A DNA stretch of 64,000 bases from Cryptomeria japonica (lineage: Eukaryota > Streptophyta > Pinopsida > Cupressales > Cupressaceae). Position numbers and translations under genes: made by a program. The DNA lies in the NCBI RefSeq assembly GCF_030272615.1, contig NC_081405.1, positions 475,668,008-475,732,007 of the forward strand, written 5' to 3'. The notes below the pieces were generated by a model, which saw only the letters and a program-made list of their open reading frames with translations, ran no database searches and was not told the origin of the DNA. This document shows, piece by piece, positions 24,314-37,581 of this stretch. Each line of letters begins with the position of its first letter. Positions within the stretch are counted from its first letter, which is position 1.

Positions 24314-25668
24314 TCATTGAGTAAAGAGCTTCAAATTTTCTCTACTGTGAGGTAGCAAGAACGGGGTACCATCCGCATATGCAAGTAAGTAGCTATGCTC
24401 ACCACATATTTCATGAATAGTGAAGGGACCTCTCCATAAGGAGTCAAACTTTCCATGCAAACCTTTTGGTTCCCTCCTCTTGTCCCATAACAAGACTTGA
24501 TCACCAACTGAGAACTCACGAGAAGTTGTTTTCTTATCAAATAACATCTTCACTTGGCTTTGGTGTGCAATAATTTTATCAACCACTTTTGCTCTGGTTT
24601 CTTCCAACTGAGAAAGAAACATAATCCGCTTATCAAGTGAATCTTGATATGTTTCATCTTCAACGACCTTGGCAAGCTTTAATGCTGGAAGTTCCACAGT
24701 GATAGGAATCTCGGCATTCAACCCATACAAAAGTTGAAAAGGTGACATACCGATTGCTCTTTTTGGAGTTATACGATCCACCCATAGCACATCATAAAGA
24801 GCTTTATGCCAAGTCTGTTGTCTCTCATCAACAAGCTTCCTCATAATAGTAACTAGATTCGTGTTGCTTGACTCGGCCTGACCATTTCCTTGCGGATAAT
24901 AGTCAAAAGAGTGTGAAAGGGTAATACCATGATCGAAGCAAAAGTCAATGATCTCATAAGATGAAAACATGAAGCATTATCGGTTACTATCTTATGAGGA
25001 ACACCAAACCTTGAAACAATGTTTTCCTTCAAAAATTGGCAAACCACTGCTGAGGTAGCTTGCTTAGTTGGAATTGCCTCCACCCACTTGATGAAGTAAT
25101 CTGTCACTATGAGAATGTATATGTGACCTACACTAGATGCCGAATTGACAAGTCCAATGAAGTCCAATCCACACTATTGAAAGGGCTCTTCAATTACAAC
25201 TAGTTTAAGAGGGAGTACGGCTAGTTTAGGCTTACCCACAAATTGCTAACATTGCTCACATTTGCGAACCCAATTGTATGTGTCCTTAAACAATGTCAGC
25301 CAATAGTATCTAGCATGCAAGATTTTGTGTGCAGTTACAGGGGCAGAAAAATGTCCACCACAAGCAAGATCATGAAAAGCTTGAGGTAATCTTACTTGTT
25401 GTTGTTTGTCCACACAGCACAGGAAATTGCCATCTAGACCTTTCTTATATAAACCATTGTCCCATAGGACAAAATTCATTGCTTTAAGCTTCAGGGTTTT
25501 CCTTTCACTACGTGACAGGTGTGCAGGACAGTATCCATATGTTAAGAGATATGCCAAGTCAGAATACCACTCAGCAGTGGTGCTGACAAATAGAACCTTG
25601 GGAAGATCTTGATTCATACCTTCATTTTCCAGCACCACTTCAGCAATTGATTTGTTGTCAACTATCAA
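24314..25668 (-). pseudogene. Integrase domain of element C
   Basis: The HHCC zinc-binding region lies in 25668-25246 and ends in KCEQC. The catalytic core is split by a frameshift near 24960. The two aspartates are in VTDYF and VTDNAS (25167-24853) and the glutamate is in GNGQAES (24970-24314). The C-terminal part has the GDQVLLWD and GPF motifs typical of gypsy integrases and no chromodomain. It would insert the element's cDNA. The stop codons and split make it inactive. Confidence 0.85.
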
Positions 25669-26778
25669 CTAACATAGACCTTTTCCATGAACCAAATTAG
25701 TGGGCTTGATTTCCATGTCATATTCCTGAATCTTGGCAACCCAGTTGCCCCTTTTAGTTCCAAACTCTTGTTGCATCAAAATTGACTTGACAACAACATC
25801 AGGAACAAGAGCGATGACATGTGAATTCAGAAAATAAAACCTAAAATGTTTCACCGCTTTTACCACAGCAAAAGCGTGCTTCTCCATTTTTGAGTAATTC
25901 AACTCATGAGCTTTTAGCAGATAACTCATGAATGCAATTGGTGATTCCACGCCTTCATTATTTTTCTACGTCAGTATAGCCAAACAGGTATGATCTGATG
26001 CATAGCTATACATGATAAATGCTTTTGTATAATCAGGCCATACCAAGACTGGGGTGTTTGCCATGGCCTCCTTGATATGATGGAAAGCTTTCTTTCCTTT
26101 GGGATTCCGCTTGAAGAGAGAATTTCCTTTCATCATGTTAACTATGTGACGAGTCTGTTCAGCAAAGTCTGGAATAAATCTTCGCAAGAAATTTACTTTG
26201 CTAAAGAAAGAATGGACAACAGTCTTACTTGTTGGCATGGAAAGATCACGAATAGCTTTCACTCTTTCAACATCAATTTTTATACCTTCTTTTGAAACAA
26301 TATGCCCAAGTAACTTACCTTCGGTAACCCAAAAAATAGATTTCTTGGGATTGAGGGAAATTCCATGCTGATGACACTTACCCAAAACTTGTTGCAAATG
26401 ATAGAAATGATCTTGACGTTTCTTAGAATAAACAGTCAAATCAACCAAATAGACTACAATGAACTTAGCAAGGAAACTTCGAAAGGCCAAGTCCATTGCA
26501 CGTTGGAAATTCGCTCCTACATTTATCCACCCAAAAGGAATTTTGTGATATGTGAAAGTGCCTCAAGGTGTGGTAAATGAGGTTTTGTGTTGATCTTTTT
26601 CAAGAACCTCCACTTGGTTGTAACCCAAAAATCCATCCAACATGGACATCATCTCTGATCCAGTAATAGCTTGTAGGACATGATCCATGATAGGTAAAGG
26701 GTAGTTATCTTTTAAGGATGCCTGGTAGGAAATCAACACATATCTGGATCTCACCATTCTTCTTACGTACAGGTACAA
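25669..26778 (-). pseudogene. Reverse transcriptase C-terminal part and RNase H of element C
   Basis: 26778-26563 carries the RT segment with SMLDGF and GYNQV motifs. 26496-25966 carries the palm, where the YxDD motif has become YLVD (about 26451-26440), so the first catalytic Asp is lost. It continues through the GHIVS and FIPDF motifs. 25950-25669 is the gypsy RNase H, with a conserved acidic residue replaced (EKH for EKE) and TD changed to PD. Separate frames and lost residues show it is dead. Confidence 0.85.
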
Positions 26779-27496
26779 TATTGTCTATCTAAGAAGAATG
26801 ATGAATGGGGAAAATTATCCTTGCTTTCAACATCTTTTGAACTTTAGCAAAGATAGTATCAGAGATCTTTGGGTTGTATTGCCTTTGCTTCTAACGGAAA
26901 GGTGTGATACCCGACTTTAATGGAATGTCATGATAGAGTTCTTCAGGGCAAAAAGACTTTAGATATTCATAGGAGTAGGCCAAGATGTCAACATATTGTT
27001 GCAATAATGCAACAGATTTTTGTCTTTCTTCTTGTGAACAACACTTTCCAATGTTGACCATCTTTGGATTGACTTCAGTCCTGATATTTACTTGCTCATA
27101 TTCCATTGAGCCTGTAGCTGATTTTTGTTGCTTTTTTACATAATGGTCATGTTTGTCAAAAAGATTTTCTAAAGAAACTAGACCCTTGGGGATCTTGTTT
27201 CCTTTCAATTACAAAAATCTCTCTCCCATTTCTGCATCAATACTTTCAATTGCATCCTTTGAAGGGCAGTGACTACCTTCAAAATATAGATCATCAAAAC
27301 TGTCAGCCATCTGGAAAAAATCAATTACATGATGATCGTCATTAAACACTTGCCAATGATCATATTTGTCAGGAACACTTGGTCCAAAGACCAATTCAAC
27401 AATGTATGTTGATCCCAAAAAATTTGTGTGAGGAACCAAAGAGGTTGTTGATACTGCTAATGAGTCTGCCTTGTCATTAAATTCACAAGAAACCAC
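26779..27496 (-). pseudogene. Linker and N-terminal RT region of element C
   Basis: Frames 27496-27209 and 27208-26891 run between the extra RNase H and the RT palm. The second ends in a motif of the DIPLKSGITPFR type, the usual entry into gypsy RT. 26890-26779 continues RT but is interrupted by stops. Confidence 0.7.
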
Positions 27497-27553
27497 ATAT
27501 ATATCAAAAGCATCAAATGTCTCTATTAGATCCCATACAAGGTTACGATAATC

Positions 27554-28219
27554 TCATAGCCTATCGCTCCTTGTCTGATATATGTTCCTAACTTGACAAA
27601 CTATCAACTCAGCATCTCCTTGAGAAAGTAAATTTTTAATCCCCTTCCTTTGGGCAACATTCATCCCTAAAAGAAGTAATTCATACTCGGCAGTGTTATT
27701 TATGTTGTCAAACTGCAATTTGAAGGAGAAAGGGGAGAAATTTCCATTAGGAGAAACTAACACAACATCAGCTCTTGATCCAGTAGAAGAACAACTGCCA
27801 TCAAATTCTAGCGTCCAAACATCATCTGGACTACCAATGCTGACAGTATCAAAATCAATAATTTCTTGTTGTGAAGTAGAAGATCTTTCTGATTCCGTAA
27901 CAATAATTTCACAATCAACTGGAACCTCATTGAGTGGAATGGCATCTTCAATCTCAGGAACAACCTCTAAACCATCATCAACATGAAGGAAATAATTACC
28001 CATACCTAACAACTCAAAAAGAATCTGTGCCCATTGATCATCAGACTTGACAATGGTGTATTTTGATTCTTTTTCTAGAAGTAACTTTTGGATAACTCCT
28101 TTAACAGGAATACGAGCCTCAGTCATATCCATGTTTAACTCACCTCCCACATCTCTACAGAAATTTCTTCCCAACAATAGACCATAGGAAGTTGGCACAT
28201 CGGCTACCAGTACTGTCAT
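27554..28219 (-). pseudogene. Protease C-terminal end fused to an extra RNase H (RVT_3-like) domain
   Basis: The first 40 residues (SYGLLLGRNFCRD) look like the end of a retroviral-type protease. From about residue 130 there is an RNase H fold with the three acidic positions LEFDGS, NTAEYE and SQGDAE in order. This matches the archaeal/plant RVT_3 type rather than the gypsy RNase H, which is present separately at 25950-25669. Plant Tat-lineage elements are known to carry such a second RNase H. Here it lies before RT. Other pol fragments run on either side in the same order, so the position is not due to a rearranged piece. Confidence 0.75.
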
Positions 28220-28360
28220 CTTAATCTTCTTTTCTAGGAATGCAGCAAAAGCAAACTACGCATCCTTGATCTAACCTATCAAGGGGACTTGCTTGTTATC
28301 CATAGAGAAACATCTTCCAAATATTTTGGTCAAAGTTAAACCAAGGGCATTGGCAACGTT

Positions 28361-28663
28361 TCATAGCATAACATTATCAGATGCCCCAGAATCGATTACA
28401 CGGTTACTAAGCTTGTAACCATTTATCAACAAAGAAATATAGAATGGTTCTATCTTTTCTATAGGAGAAGGGGAAGTCACTAAGTTATTTTGAAGTAAGT
28501 TGGACTTGGGAAGATTACTAGGTGTAGTATCTTTTTCTTTAACAAACTTGACCAAACGGTTGAATTGATCTAGATTAGATCTCAAAAATTCAACCTCAGA
28601 GATTTGTATTTTGGTTTTCTTAGCATGGTCTGAAATATCAAATGACTGAAAAGAATTCATCAA
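28361..28663 (-). pseudogene. Aspartic protease N-terminal part of element C
   Basis: The 100-residue frame ends with a strand leading to the active-site motif DSGAS followed by DNVML. It is interrupted just after that motif and resumes in the next feature downstream on the minus strand. Its family role is cleavage of the Gag-Pol polyprotein. Confidence 0.75.
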
Positions 28664-28684
28664 AGATTGATTTGGGTTCTCATT

Positions 28685-30036
28685 TTAAGAACTTAAAATA
28701 TTAGGTACACTACTCTTTGATGCAGGTGTAGAAGAATTGACAGGTGCAGAAAAATTGACAGCAGTCAAAGAATCACTTACACTTTTATTCTTTGCGGCAT
28801 CCTTTGAGATAGAATTATCTTTTGCTGGATTTGGTATGGGAGTCCCATGCTTAGCAATAGAAACTAGCAAACATTGAGAATCCTTGGTTTGAATAGAATC
28901 ATCACTCTTCACAGTGATAGGTGGCTGAGCTGCCTGTGCTTGCGAACGGGTGAATACTACAAAGACATCCCCATCACGTGTGTCTGGCATATCAACTTCT
29001 TGATATTGCATAAACCTGATATTAGAGTCACCAGCCAACTCTGCACATCTTCTTGATGCAAATTGGTGTCTTCTTCACCAAAAGGGGGAAGATCATTCTA
29101 TTCAGCTTCATCATAACCTATAGCTGAAAATTGGGGTGGTGCTTCCAACGCAAGCCTCTCTGGAGCGGGAGGCAATTTATTTTGATTACACATGGCATAA
29201 TTGGAAGCATTAATTGGATAAGTCCTTCTTGGAACATCATCATAAGAAGTATTTCCTTGTGAGGAAATTTCCTTCTTAAGTGCTAACAACTCATTTGTTA
29301 ACTTTTGTATCATGGGATCAACAGAATTCGTTGAAGAAAAAGATGAATCAGCAATTTTATTATTCCTAACCTTGTTAGGATCTCTCCTTATCTTACCGAT
29401 GAGGATAAGATCATCTTCGACCAATATAGCCATCTATTGCGCAGCGGCCAAATCTGTAGGATTATTCCTTTGTAAAAGAAGGCTCACCTCTGGTAATTGA
29501 GTGTTGATAAAGAAGCATTTCAAATTTCCAACGGTGGGTTGTGAAGCAACTAGAATGTGATTGTGCAATCTGTTGAACTTTTCTATGAACTCACACATAG
29601 GTTCTTGGGGTTCTTTTTTCATTTGAGTTAATTGTGCCAACAACGCGTGATCATCTTCGGCAGACTTGGACCTTGATTTAAATAGTGTTCTGAGAGTTTC
29701 CCAATTTGTGATACAAGCATTCGGAAGATGATAGAACCAATCAACAGTGGCTCCATGCAAAGTCTCAATGAACAATCTCACCAAAAAATCTTCATGCTCA
29801 ACACCTAGGACTCCACATGCAATGTAGAAGGCAGCAATGTGTTCATCCGGGTTTTGAGAACCATCCCCCAAAAATTTAGGCAAATTTTGTCGCGTGCCTT
29901 TGGGAAGTTCATGCAAAGGTGTGGTCAAGTTCAATGGACCAAAAGTAGTACCCCAAGGGCTAGTAGTAGCCATCCTTAATGGATTATATGGTGGTATTAC
30001 AAAATGACTTGCAAGTGGAACAAATAAGACTTGCAA
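28685..30036 (-). pseudogene. Gag of element C
   Basis: Frames 30036-29434, 29433-29098 and 29038-28685 follow each other. The first has the retrotransposon Gag capsid pattern (PDEHIAAF, LHGATVDWF, MCEFIEKFNRLH). The rest is low in structure. No zinc knuckle is seen. The first ATG is uncertain. Confidence 0.8.
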
Positions 30037-30305
30037 ACTTGACGCCTCACTTGGTATGGGAGATCATCGTGCAGAAGCAGGAAAACTTCATGTCTGCTGC
30101 AAAGGAGAAAGAGTCCATGGAGGTGTCATGAAAGGAAAATTACGTTGTTGCATAAACTCAAAAGTAGGATCAACAACTCCCGCTAATCATTGCCAACGAG
30201 TGTAACTTTGATAAGCCAGATTATGATTTTTGAGAAAATCAGCAAAATGGATATTACAATGAAAAGAGCACTACAACCCAAAGGGAAAATACTGGTTGCA
30301 CGTCG

Positions 30306-30330
30306 CTCTCCAATAGAGTCGCCAAAAAAC
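30306..30330 (-). promoter_or_regulatory. Probable primer binding site of element C
   Basis: Directly after the 5' LTR end (..CTCTACA) the minus strand reads GTTTTTTGGCGACTCTATTG. TTTGGCGACTC-type sites follow the LTR in many plant Tat-lineage gypsy elements. The tRNA was not identified. Confidence 0.6.
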
Positions 30331-31262
30331 TGTAGAGTGAATATTTTGTCATTAGCATACCAATGACCAAATATATGATTCACACAGAGCTATGTTGAGA
30401 AATTAATCTCTCCTCTCATCAAGGGGAGGTTCCCTTTGAAATTTCTTCTCTAATTAATAAGAAATTAAAATTTGTGGGTTAGTGTTGGGCATATAAGTCT
30501 CTTTTTTCAGAGTTAATGTATTCTCCCTCCACTTTGTTACAATTTTCCTATCACTTTGATACTTAAGGAAATGAACGAATTAATCCAACAAACTATACCA
30601 AGATTTTATAAGCAAGAAGCACAAAGTCTTTCTTGAATATAACACTAACTTAACTAATTATCACAACAGTAAGGAATTCAATCTGGCAGCTCAAAGTCTT
30701 CAAGTATAATTCCTTAATCCTTAAAACTACAAGTAATAATAGCAATACAAAACCTACTACTAATCACTTAACAATAGAAAATTTATCAAATATTCAAGGA
30801 GCACAAAGTCTACTTTTACAATTCAAGAGCTCTTTTACCCAATTAACAATACCTCCTATATCAAGAAATTCAAGAACATATATAAGTCAGGAACGTAAGA
30901 ACATCAACTCATATAAACAATTTTTGACACAACACAAAGTTTGGGATCAAATAAAATTGCTTTCTTTATTTACTTGATCAAATCTTCACAACAAAAGCTC
31001 AAAGTCTTAGTTGAGACAAAAATTCAGCAGAGTTTTGCTTAGCATAATAAAAGATAAAAAATAAAAATGAGGGTCATCCTTATATATAAGAAGAGTGGAG
31101 AAAAATATGGGCAAAGATGACTAATTCAACTGCATAGTCTCACTTGACTACAACTATAGTAGAAAGAAAATATATAGATGCGGGAAAACTTGTAGCATCT
31201 AACAATGCAACTACATGAAAAGAAAATGTCAAAAAAGGACACTTTATTCATCTTTCTCCTCC

Positions 31263-34200
31263 TCGTTTGATTTGTGGAATTATTCCAACTTAGTCAAGAT
31301 GGCCTCCATCTCTACTTGGTTCGGCATTGGGGTAGAATCTGTGATTACACGAACATGGAAAATCGTATCCTCAGCCTCTACATATTTATTTTTCCCATCC
31401 TTCAGCATAGATGCGAGGACCTCAAAATTGACTTGGATCTCTAGTAACTTATCGAATGCACCAAGTGAGAAATCCTGTCTCATGCAGTGATCCATTAAGG
31501 AAAGAAATTCTTGCATGATGGCATCACTAGTAATGAGATTTTGATTGTCATCATTTAGATAACAAGGTAGGTCGGCAATTTTGGCAAAAATGAGATCAAT
31601 CTCATCATCACCTTCCTTCCTCTCTCAATCCAGCTCTGATGTCATCAACCTTATTGTCTCTTTCTTGTGAGAGAATAGTGACAAGATTTGGATATATTTT
31701 TCCCTTGAAGGAACCACTTTATTTTCAATGAGGGCGTCTATTCTGAAGTCCTCCATTTTGATCCAAAAGATTGTACTCTTCTCAACATCTTCAATCTCCT
31801 GAGATAATAAAGTTTTGACACTTTGCATCTGACTTTGGATCACTTCAAAATCATTCAATAACCCAACTATTGAACTTAAGAGATGAGACCCTTCTGACTT
31901 CAGTCGTGCAATCCACTTGTCCACCACTCGACCCTTGGCTCCTACTTGTTCAATTTTCTTAAGAGCTTTAGTGTCCATTTAGGATCCTATGGGCTCAACT
32001 TCCTGGGAGGATTGTGTAAATTTAATAGGAACATTAGTCAATTGTTCACATTTTTGTTTTAATTCATTCTTCGCATCCCTCTCTTGGTCAAGCCTCTGTA
32101 ACAAAGAGTTTAAAGTTGTCTGAGAATCTAGCTTAACACTCTCATGCGTCTCTTCCCCAAGCTCCATGGTTTGCATGATGTAATCCTCAGATTGTATATC
32201 ATCTTTATTCTTATCCGATAATGGTACCATGACCTCAGCATACTTTCTTTTAGAAGCTTGGTCTACTAATACCTGAGAGACAATCTTCAGCTTCTGTGTT
32301 CCTTTGGGCTTTGGAGGAACCAACTGCTCAAAATCAAACTCATCAAGAAAAATTACCTGTTTCTTCCTCTTAGGAGCTACAACCTCCATCTAAGGTGGTA
32401 ATTTTGGATTGGCGGGTGGCGTAGTAGCTTCTTGTTGAGTCTCACTTGGTATTTCAGGAGCCAACTAGCTTAAACTTGCAACAGTTGTAGATGTTGTTAT
32501 TGATATCAATGTTGAAGTATCCAGTGATATACCTACTGATGTAGTAACAACTGTTGATGTTGACCCTGCTTCAGTTATGGCCACAGAGGAGAGAGTGGAA
32601 GGTGTAGTGGAAACAATTTGAGTACTAACCAGACATGGAATTTATGTTATGACCATTGTAGTAGAAATAACTTCAGTGGATAATGCAAAAAATTGTTGAG
32701 TAGTCTCTAACTGCATCATATCCATGCCCAGGTCCTCATCATCGAATTCCTCTTTCTCTTGATTAGAATCAGAATCGATTGAATGGATAATCACCTTTGA
32801 ATGAGTTGGTGCATGTGAAGTGGCTGAGACATTTTCTTCACCAAGATGTGACATTTCTTCAACATGTGCTTCCTCTTGTTGAGGAATTTCACCTTCTTTT
32901 GTCTCCTCTTTTTCAGTATTTCTAGTAGCCTATTGTTCTGGTTCCTTTGTAGTTGTCTCTTGTGCTGCTAAAGATGATTCACCTTTTTTTGACCCTTTAA
33001 TTGTGAACTTCATTTTGGGTCTTTTCCCCTTAGATTGTGTTGCAAGGGCCAAGGACAGTGCTTGTGGGTCGGTTTTGCCCTTGGTTCTTGTTTCAGTCAT
33101 AGTTGTCTTACAAACCGGACCATCACTATTATCATCATCTCCTGAACTAGCAGGAAGTTGTTTCATTCTAAGATTCTTTTTTAGCAACCATGCATTGGTG
33201 TTTGCCAAAATGGGAGAAATTGTTTGAGTGATAGACTTACTCTCCTTTTTTGACCATTACACTGGTGGAAGTGGACAGTCAACAATCTTCTTTTCATTAT
33301 TTGTTGGGACTATTATGTCATCAGTGTCTTCCATGGTCATTAGGATATTTTCCAAATCTAAATTTTCAATCTGCTCCAGGGTAAGATGATTGAAATCCAT
33401 TCTTCTTATGCCTTCCTCATCTTGGCAATCCGCCCACACATCCTTGAACCTAACAACATGGGTGTAGTTTCTTTTGAGCTTATTATTCATGCCACAAAAA
33501 TCAAAATTAGTTCATGCTTTGAATAATGTCATAGTGTTCCATTGCATCTCTTCCTCCATGTTCTTGGCCTTGAAGTTGGTTAAAACTGAGTACCTGCCAA
33601 TAGATTCTGGGAACTTCAACTCGGTCCTATGTGCTTGCGATTACTTTTCATGCACATAGATTAGTTGCCAACACAACTCCATGAGAATGAACTTATCAGA
33701 AGGATACTTTGGTAAAATGAAGGGTTGACCTGAGAAACATCTGATCCGAATGTAAGTGAATGTTGGAAACTGAAGAAAAATGCATCCAAAATGAGACACC
33801 TTGTTATATGCAACCTCTGATAATCTTTTCTTCTGCAAGCTTTTATCAAACATGCACTTCCACACAGCAAAGAAGGCATCATTGACTCTTCTAAAATGGA
33901 TACCTTGATTCTTGATGGTGAGTTGATCATAGTATTCCCAGATAGGTACTAATCTCCTATCACCTTTGGTAGATAAACCTGGATATTGCCTCATAGAAGC
34001 GTCTGCATAAACCAGGTAAGAGGTCATATAAAATTTCAATGTCACTTTGACTTCTTTCAACTATGTGCAGAGTGCATCATTGATCTGCTCACCCCAATCA
34101 ATCCTAGTAGCCCCTTTCCTAATTATATTTATGTAATAACAAATCTAGCTTTGAAAGTAATGAGAATCCTTTAAACCCTTCACTCTTGCCAACATGGTAA

Positions 34201-34830
34201 CCATATCATTGTACTCCTCATTGAAGTCACTTCTATGGAAATACTTAGGCCATCGTGAGGTGGTAGAATTTCTAGCAGTAGAGAGTTACACTGTATTGAT
34301 CCCTTTATTGCATTTGACCTCATTTTTCTCATAGTACTCCTGAGCACTTTTTTGAGAAATATCGGCTACTTCCTCAACTGAAGAACCTTTGAAAACACTA
34401 TCCAAAGTCATGATCACATTTTGATCACCATCCCTAAACTATCTTGTATTTGGATCGAAGTAATCGGCTACTACAAGTATAAAATCCGGATCATGGGCTA
34501 CAACTAGGAAGGAAGCATATTTATGCAACTCAGATTTGATCAAGTTTGTTAGGCGGGAAGGAGCTTTTGAAACTCGATCAATAAACTCTTGCATACTAAC
34601 ATGACCAATTTCTATATCTTTGATCTCCTTGATGTTTGAATCTACTGAACTTTCCAGGTACAGATTCACTTACTTATCATACTTGTACTTCATCTTCTTT
34701 GCTGATGTTTTACCTAGTGAAGATTCCAACTGAATCAAAGAAGGCTTTGATTTGTCCTGAGAGGGTGTTGACATTTGCAAATGACTGCATTCAGCACTGA
34801 GGATTAGCTTCTTTGATAGTTATCATCATC
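31263..34830 (-). pseudogene. LTR-encoded accessory protein of element C, right copy
   Basis: Frames 34669-34439, 34060-33641, 33490-33257, 33208-32930, 32854-32642, 32389-31979, 31978-31625 and 31516-31280 correspond to those of the left LTR. Stops fall at partly different places in the two copies, so the ancestral LTR probably carried a longer open frame. Function is unknown. Confidence 0.6.
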
Positions 34831-34951
34831 AATAAAACTAAATTTTATCAATCGGATCAAAAAATTAGACTCAGAATAGGCTTGGGAGCAAAATTGTCAA
34901 AAATGGCAAGTCGGGGAAAAAAGTTCGATTTGCACCTTAGGAGTCAAAATT

Positions 34952-35440
34952 TGCACATCGGACTTTAAAGTCAATGTGCAAATTGGGGAAAGTCATCGGT
35001 ACATCAGACTTTAAAGTCCGATGTGAAAGTTAGGAAAAATCATGAGCACATTGGACTTTAAGTTCTGATGTGCAGATGTAAATCATTCAAAAGACCAGCA
35101 CATCGGACTTTAAAGTCCGATATGTTGGGGAAGGGAAACCGATTGATATGTTGGGTTTTAAAACCTAACATGTCAATCGGATAATCTCCTCTTGCACATC
35201 GAACTTTAAAGTCCAATATGTGAGGTTTACCCTCCTACATATCGGACTTTAAAGTCCAATATGCAGAGAATTATCTCTGTATATCTACCTGCATGTCAGT
35301 TTTTAAGACCCGACATGCAGGCGAGGGAGGGGGAAAAATAAAATGGATCAAAGGGAGATTAGATGATAAAGTCTAATTGCCCTCAACCCAAAGAGAAGGT
35401 TTAAGAGCAATCAGATTTTAATGTCTGATTGCCCTCCGAT
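34952..35440. repeat. Palindrome cluster I in the right C LTR
   Basis: Palindromes lie at about 34952, 35000, 35045, 35097, 35138 (the long one), 35192, 35235 and 35292, again centred on TTTAAA or TTTTAA. Order and spacing match the left LTR. Some arms have diverged so that pairing is reduced. Confidence 0.85.
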
Positions 35441-35708
35441 AATAGAAAAAATGAATGCCCTTCAAAAACAGAAAAACGAAAGCGAAAGGAAAAGAAAAAC
35501 TATAAAACAAACAAAATCCCTACCTGAATCCAGGCGGTTGAAGAAAATCAAGCGACTGGCAATGAATCAAAGTCAAATTCATGAGGGGAGGAGCAGGAGG
35601 GTATGCACATAAGAGAAAACTCAAAACAAAAATGAAGAAATAACCACAAAAGATTAATAAATAACCCAAAAATTAGCAATAAATGCGCTCATTAAAGTTA
35701 ATTGTGCA

Positions 35709-35905
35709 GTGCATGTCAGACTTTAAAGTACGACATGCAGGATTAAAACCCTTGCAAGTTGGACTTTAAAGTCTGACATGCAAATTTTGACAAATCAACC
35801 TGCAGGTCGGACTTTAAAGTCCCATCTACAGGGGAAAACCAAACCTTTTCACATCGGACTTTAAAGTTTGATGTGCAATTCCCTTTGAAAAGAAGGAACC
35901 CGACC
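35709..35905. repeat. Palindrome cluster II in the right C LTR
   Basis: Four TTTAAA-centred palindromes (about 35709, 35752, 35800 and 35848) correspond to the six in the left LTR. Two have been lost with a short deletion. Confidence 0.8.
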
Positions 35906-36095
35906 TGCAGGAAAAACTGCAAATCTTAAAATCTTAAAAACAATAAAAAATGAAAAGCAAAAAGCTAAATGAGCTAACCGACGGAGTCGATCAAGCTCTC
36001 CTAGAGGTCGTAAGCTATGAAACATACCAGTTTCGTAGGGCTGCCTCACGATTTTGGTCGTGTTGATTTTGGTCGTGCTGAAATAAAGGACAACA

Positions 36096-36100
36096 AAACC
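36096..36100. repeat. Target site duplication of element C, right copy
   Basis: AAACC follows the LTR end ..GGACAACA at 36095 and matches 18137-18141. Confidence 0.9.
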
Positions 36101-36613
36101 CTAAAGAACTCTTCTGATCACTGGTGGAGTCACTGAAGAAGATATAAGATCATACTGAATTGCCTTAGACTCGCTCTTAATTGCTCTAAATGCAACATGA
36201 TCAGAAATAAAGTGGATTCAACCTTTTAACCTTCAAGAAACCCTAATCCGTCATTGATATGAATGACTTCCGGTGACAGATACTGGATCTTGGTCGAACA
36301 TGTCTATGTCAAATAAGCATTTACAATGTCTGGAACATCTTCTAGAACCTCTTCCCAAGGCTTGTGCACTATTATCATGAATTTTGCCTACCCCTAAGGC
36401 ATCTGCCTCAGTTACCAGATGAGCTTCCTGCCGATGTAGGAGAAACCTCCTTTGCTAGTTGAGTAACTAGAGCATTACCATATGTTGTTTGATCATCTGA
36501 CTTCCTGACCTATTTCTTGATATGATCTTTCTAGATTTCATTGACCTTCTCTTTCCCTTTATCATTTGATCCATCATTGTTAATCAATGGATTTTTTCTT
36601 CTACAAAATTTAG

Positions 36614-37555
36614 CTATGTGTCCAATCTTGCTGTATGCATAACTGTAACGTTGTTCTTTTGAATTGCTTTTCTATAATCAGTATAATTGCTTGACCTGCA
36701 CTGATTAGCCATATGTCCAAATTTTCCACATGTATAGAATTTTACATTCATTCTGCAATCTTTTGTCTTATGACCATACTTATTGCATTTATAACATTGA
36801 CTGGGAGCATAATTATAGTTCTGATTTGCTCTATTTCTACATTGCCTAGCCATGTGACCAAATTCATTACAAACAAAGCATCTACCATTAAATTTGTAAG
36901 CATCAAGTTGCCTTACCAGTGCCTTCTGGTTTTGATCTTCATTTGCAGTACCGAAGCTTTGACCTTGTTCAAATCCAAGTCCAATGGAATCTCGATTTTG
37001 TCTTTGACTTTTCAATAATTCATCAAGATGTGTTGAACTAACCTTGAAGTTATCCTTATACTCACTTGCAATAGCCAGATCATCTCTTAGAATTATCATT
37101 TGTCTCTCAAGTTCTTGTTCATTATTGTGGGATTGCACTAAGTTTGTTCTCAGCATATCATTTTCATGAACCAACCAGATGCATTCTACAGATCTATCTT
37201 TCAGAGATCTTCCAAGATTTTATTCATTCGTCTTCCGGTCTTCAATCTTCTTTGGCATCCTCATAGTTAGGGCTTGCATTTCATTCCTCATGACCATGTT
37301 CTCTTGACTCAACTTCTAACATCTTTCATTAAGGGCATCCTTCTCTTCATTATCCTAATTTTGCAGAAGTTCCTTCCTCCTAGCTTGAAATGATGATAGC
37401 CTCTCCTGTAGGATAAGAATGAATTCCTTGGCAGAATTCAATTCCTCTTGTAACTTCAATTTCTTCATCCTTTCAGCATCATAATCTTCAAGTGCTACCT
37501 CAAGTTGCTTCTCCAAACTCATATCCATGGATTCTGGATTCAGGATCTTCCTCAA
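36614..37555 (-). pseudogene. Gag-like nucleocapsid protein of element B with three zinc knuckles
   Basis: Frame 37555-37355 (coiled coil) and frame 37174-36614 form this protein. The second carries CFVCNEFGHMARQC, CYKCNKYGHKTKDC and a third knuckle whose first Cys is replaced by Tyr (YTCGKFGHMANQC). The layout is the same as in element A, with coiled coil first and knuckles last. It starts right after the primer site. Stops separate the two halves. Confidence 0.75.
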
Positions 37556-37581
37556 TCTGTTAAACTTCCTCTAAGGCACAA

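Larger units (their letters stand above)
18142..36095 (-). mobile_element. Element C: giant Ty3/gypsy retrotransposon with coding LTRs
   Basis: The element is 17,954 bp with TGT...ACA ends and the 5-bp duplication AAACC on both sides. The left LTR is 18142-24161 (6,020 bp) and the right LTR 30331-36095 (5,765 bp). The interior carries gag, protease, an extra RNase H, RT, RNase H and integrase on the minus strand, all frameshifted. Integrase after RT/RNase H puts it in Ty3/gypsy. The absence of a chromodomain, the extra RNase H and the large size point to the Tat/Ogre side; this is inferred, not computed. In the first 220 or so aligned LTR bases I counted about eight mismatches, so it is not recent. 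No clear polypurine tract adjoins the 3' LTR at 24162. Confidence 0.9.
30331..36095 (-). repeat. 5' LTR of element C (5.8 kb)
   Basis: It matches 18142-24161 throughout but is about 255 bp shorter, mainly because of a gap of about 160 bp in the reading frame (around 32620) and fewer palindromes in cluster II. It carries a TATA motif at 31079-31090 and palindromes at 34952-35440 and 35709-35905. Confidence 0.9.
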
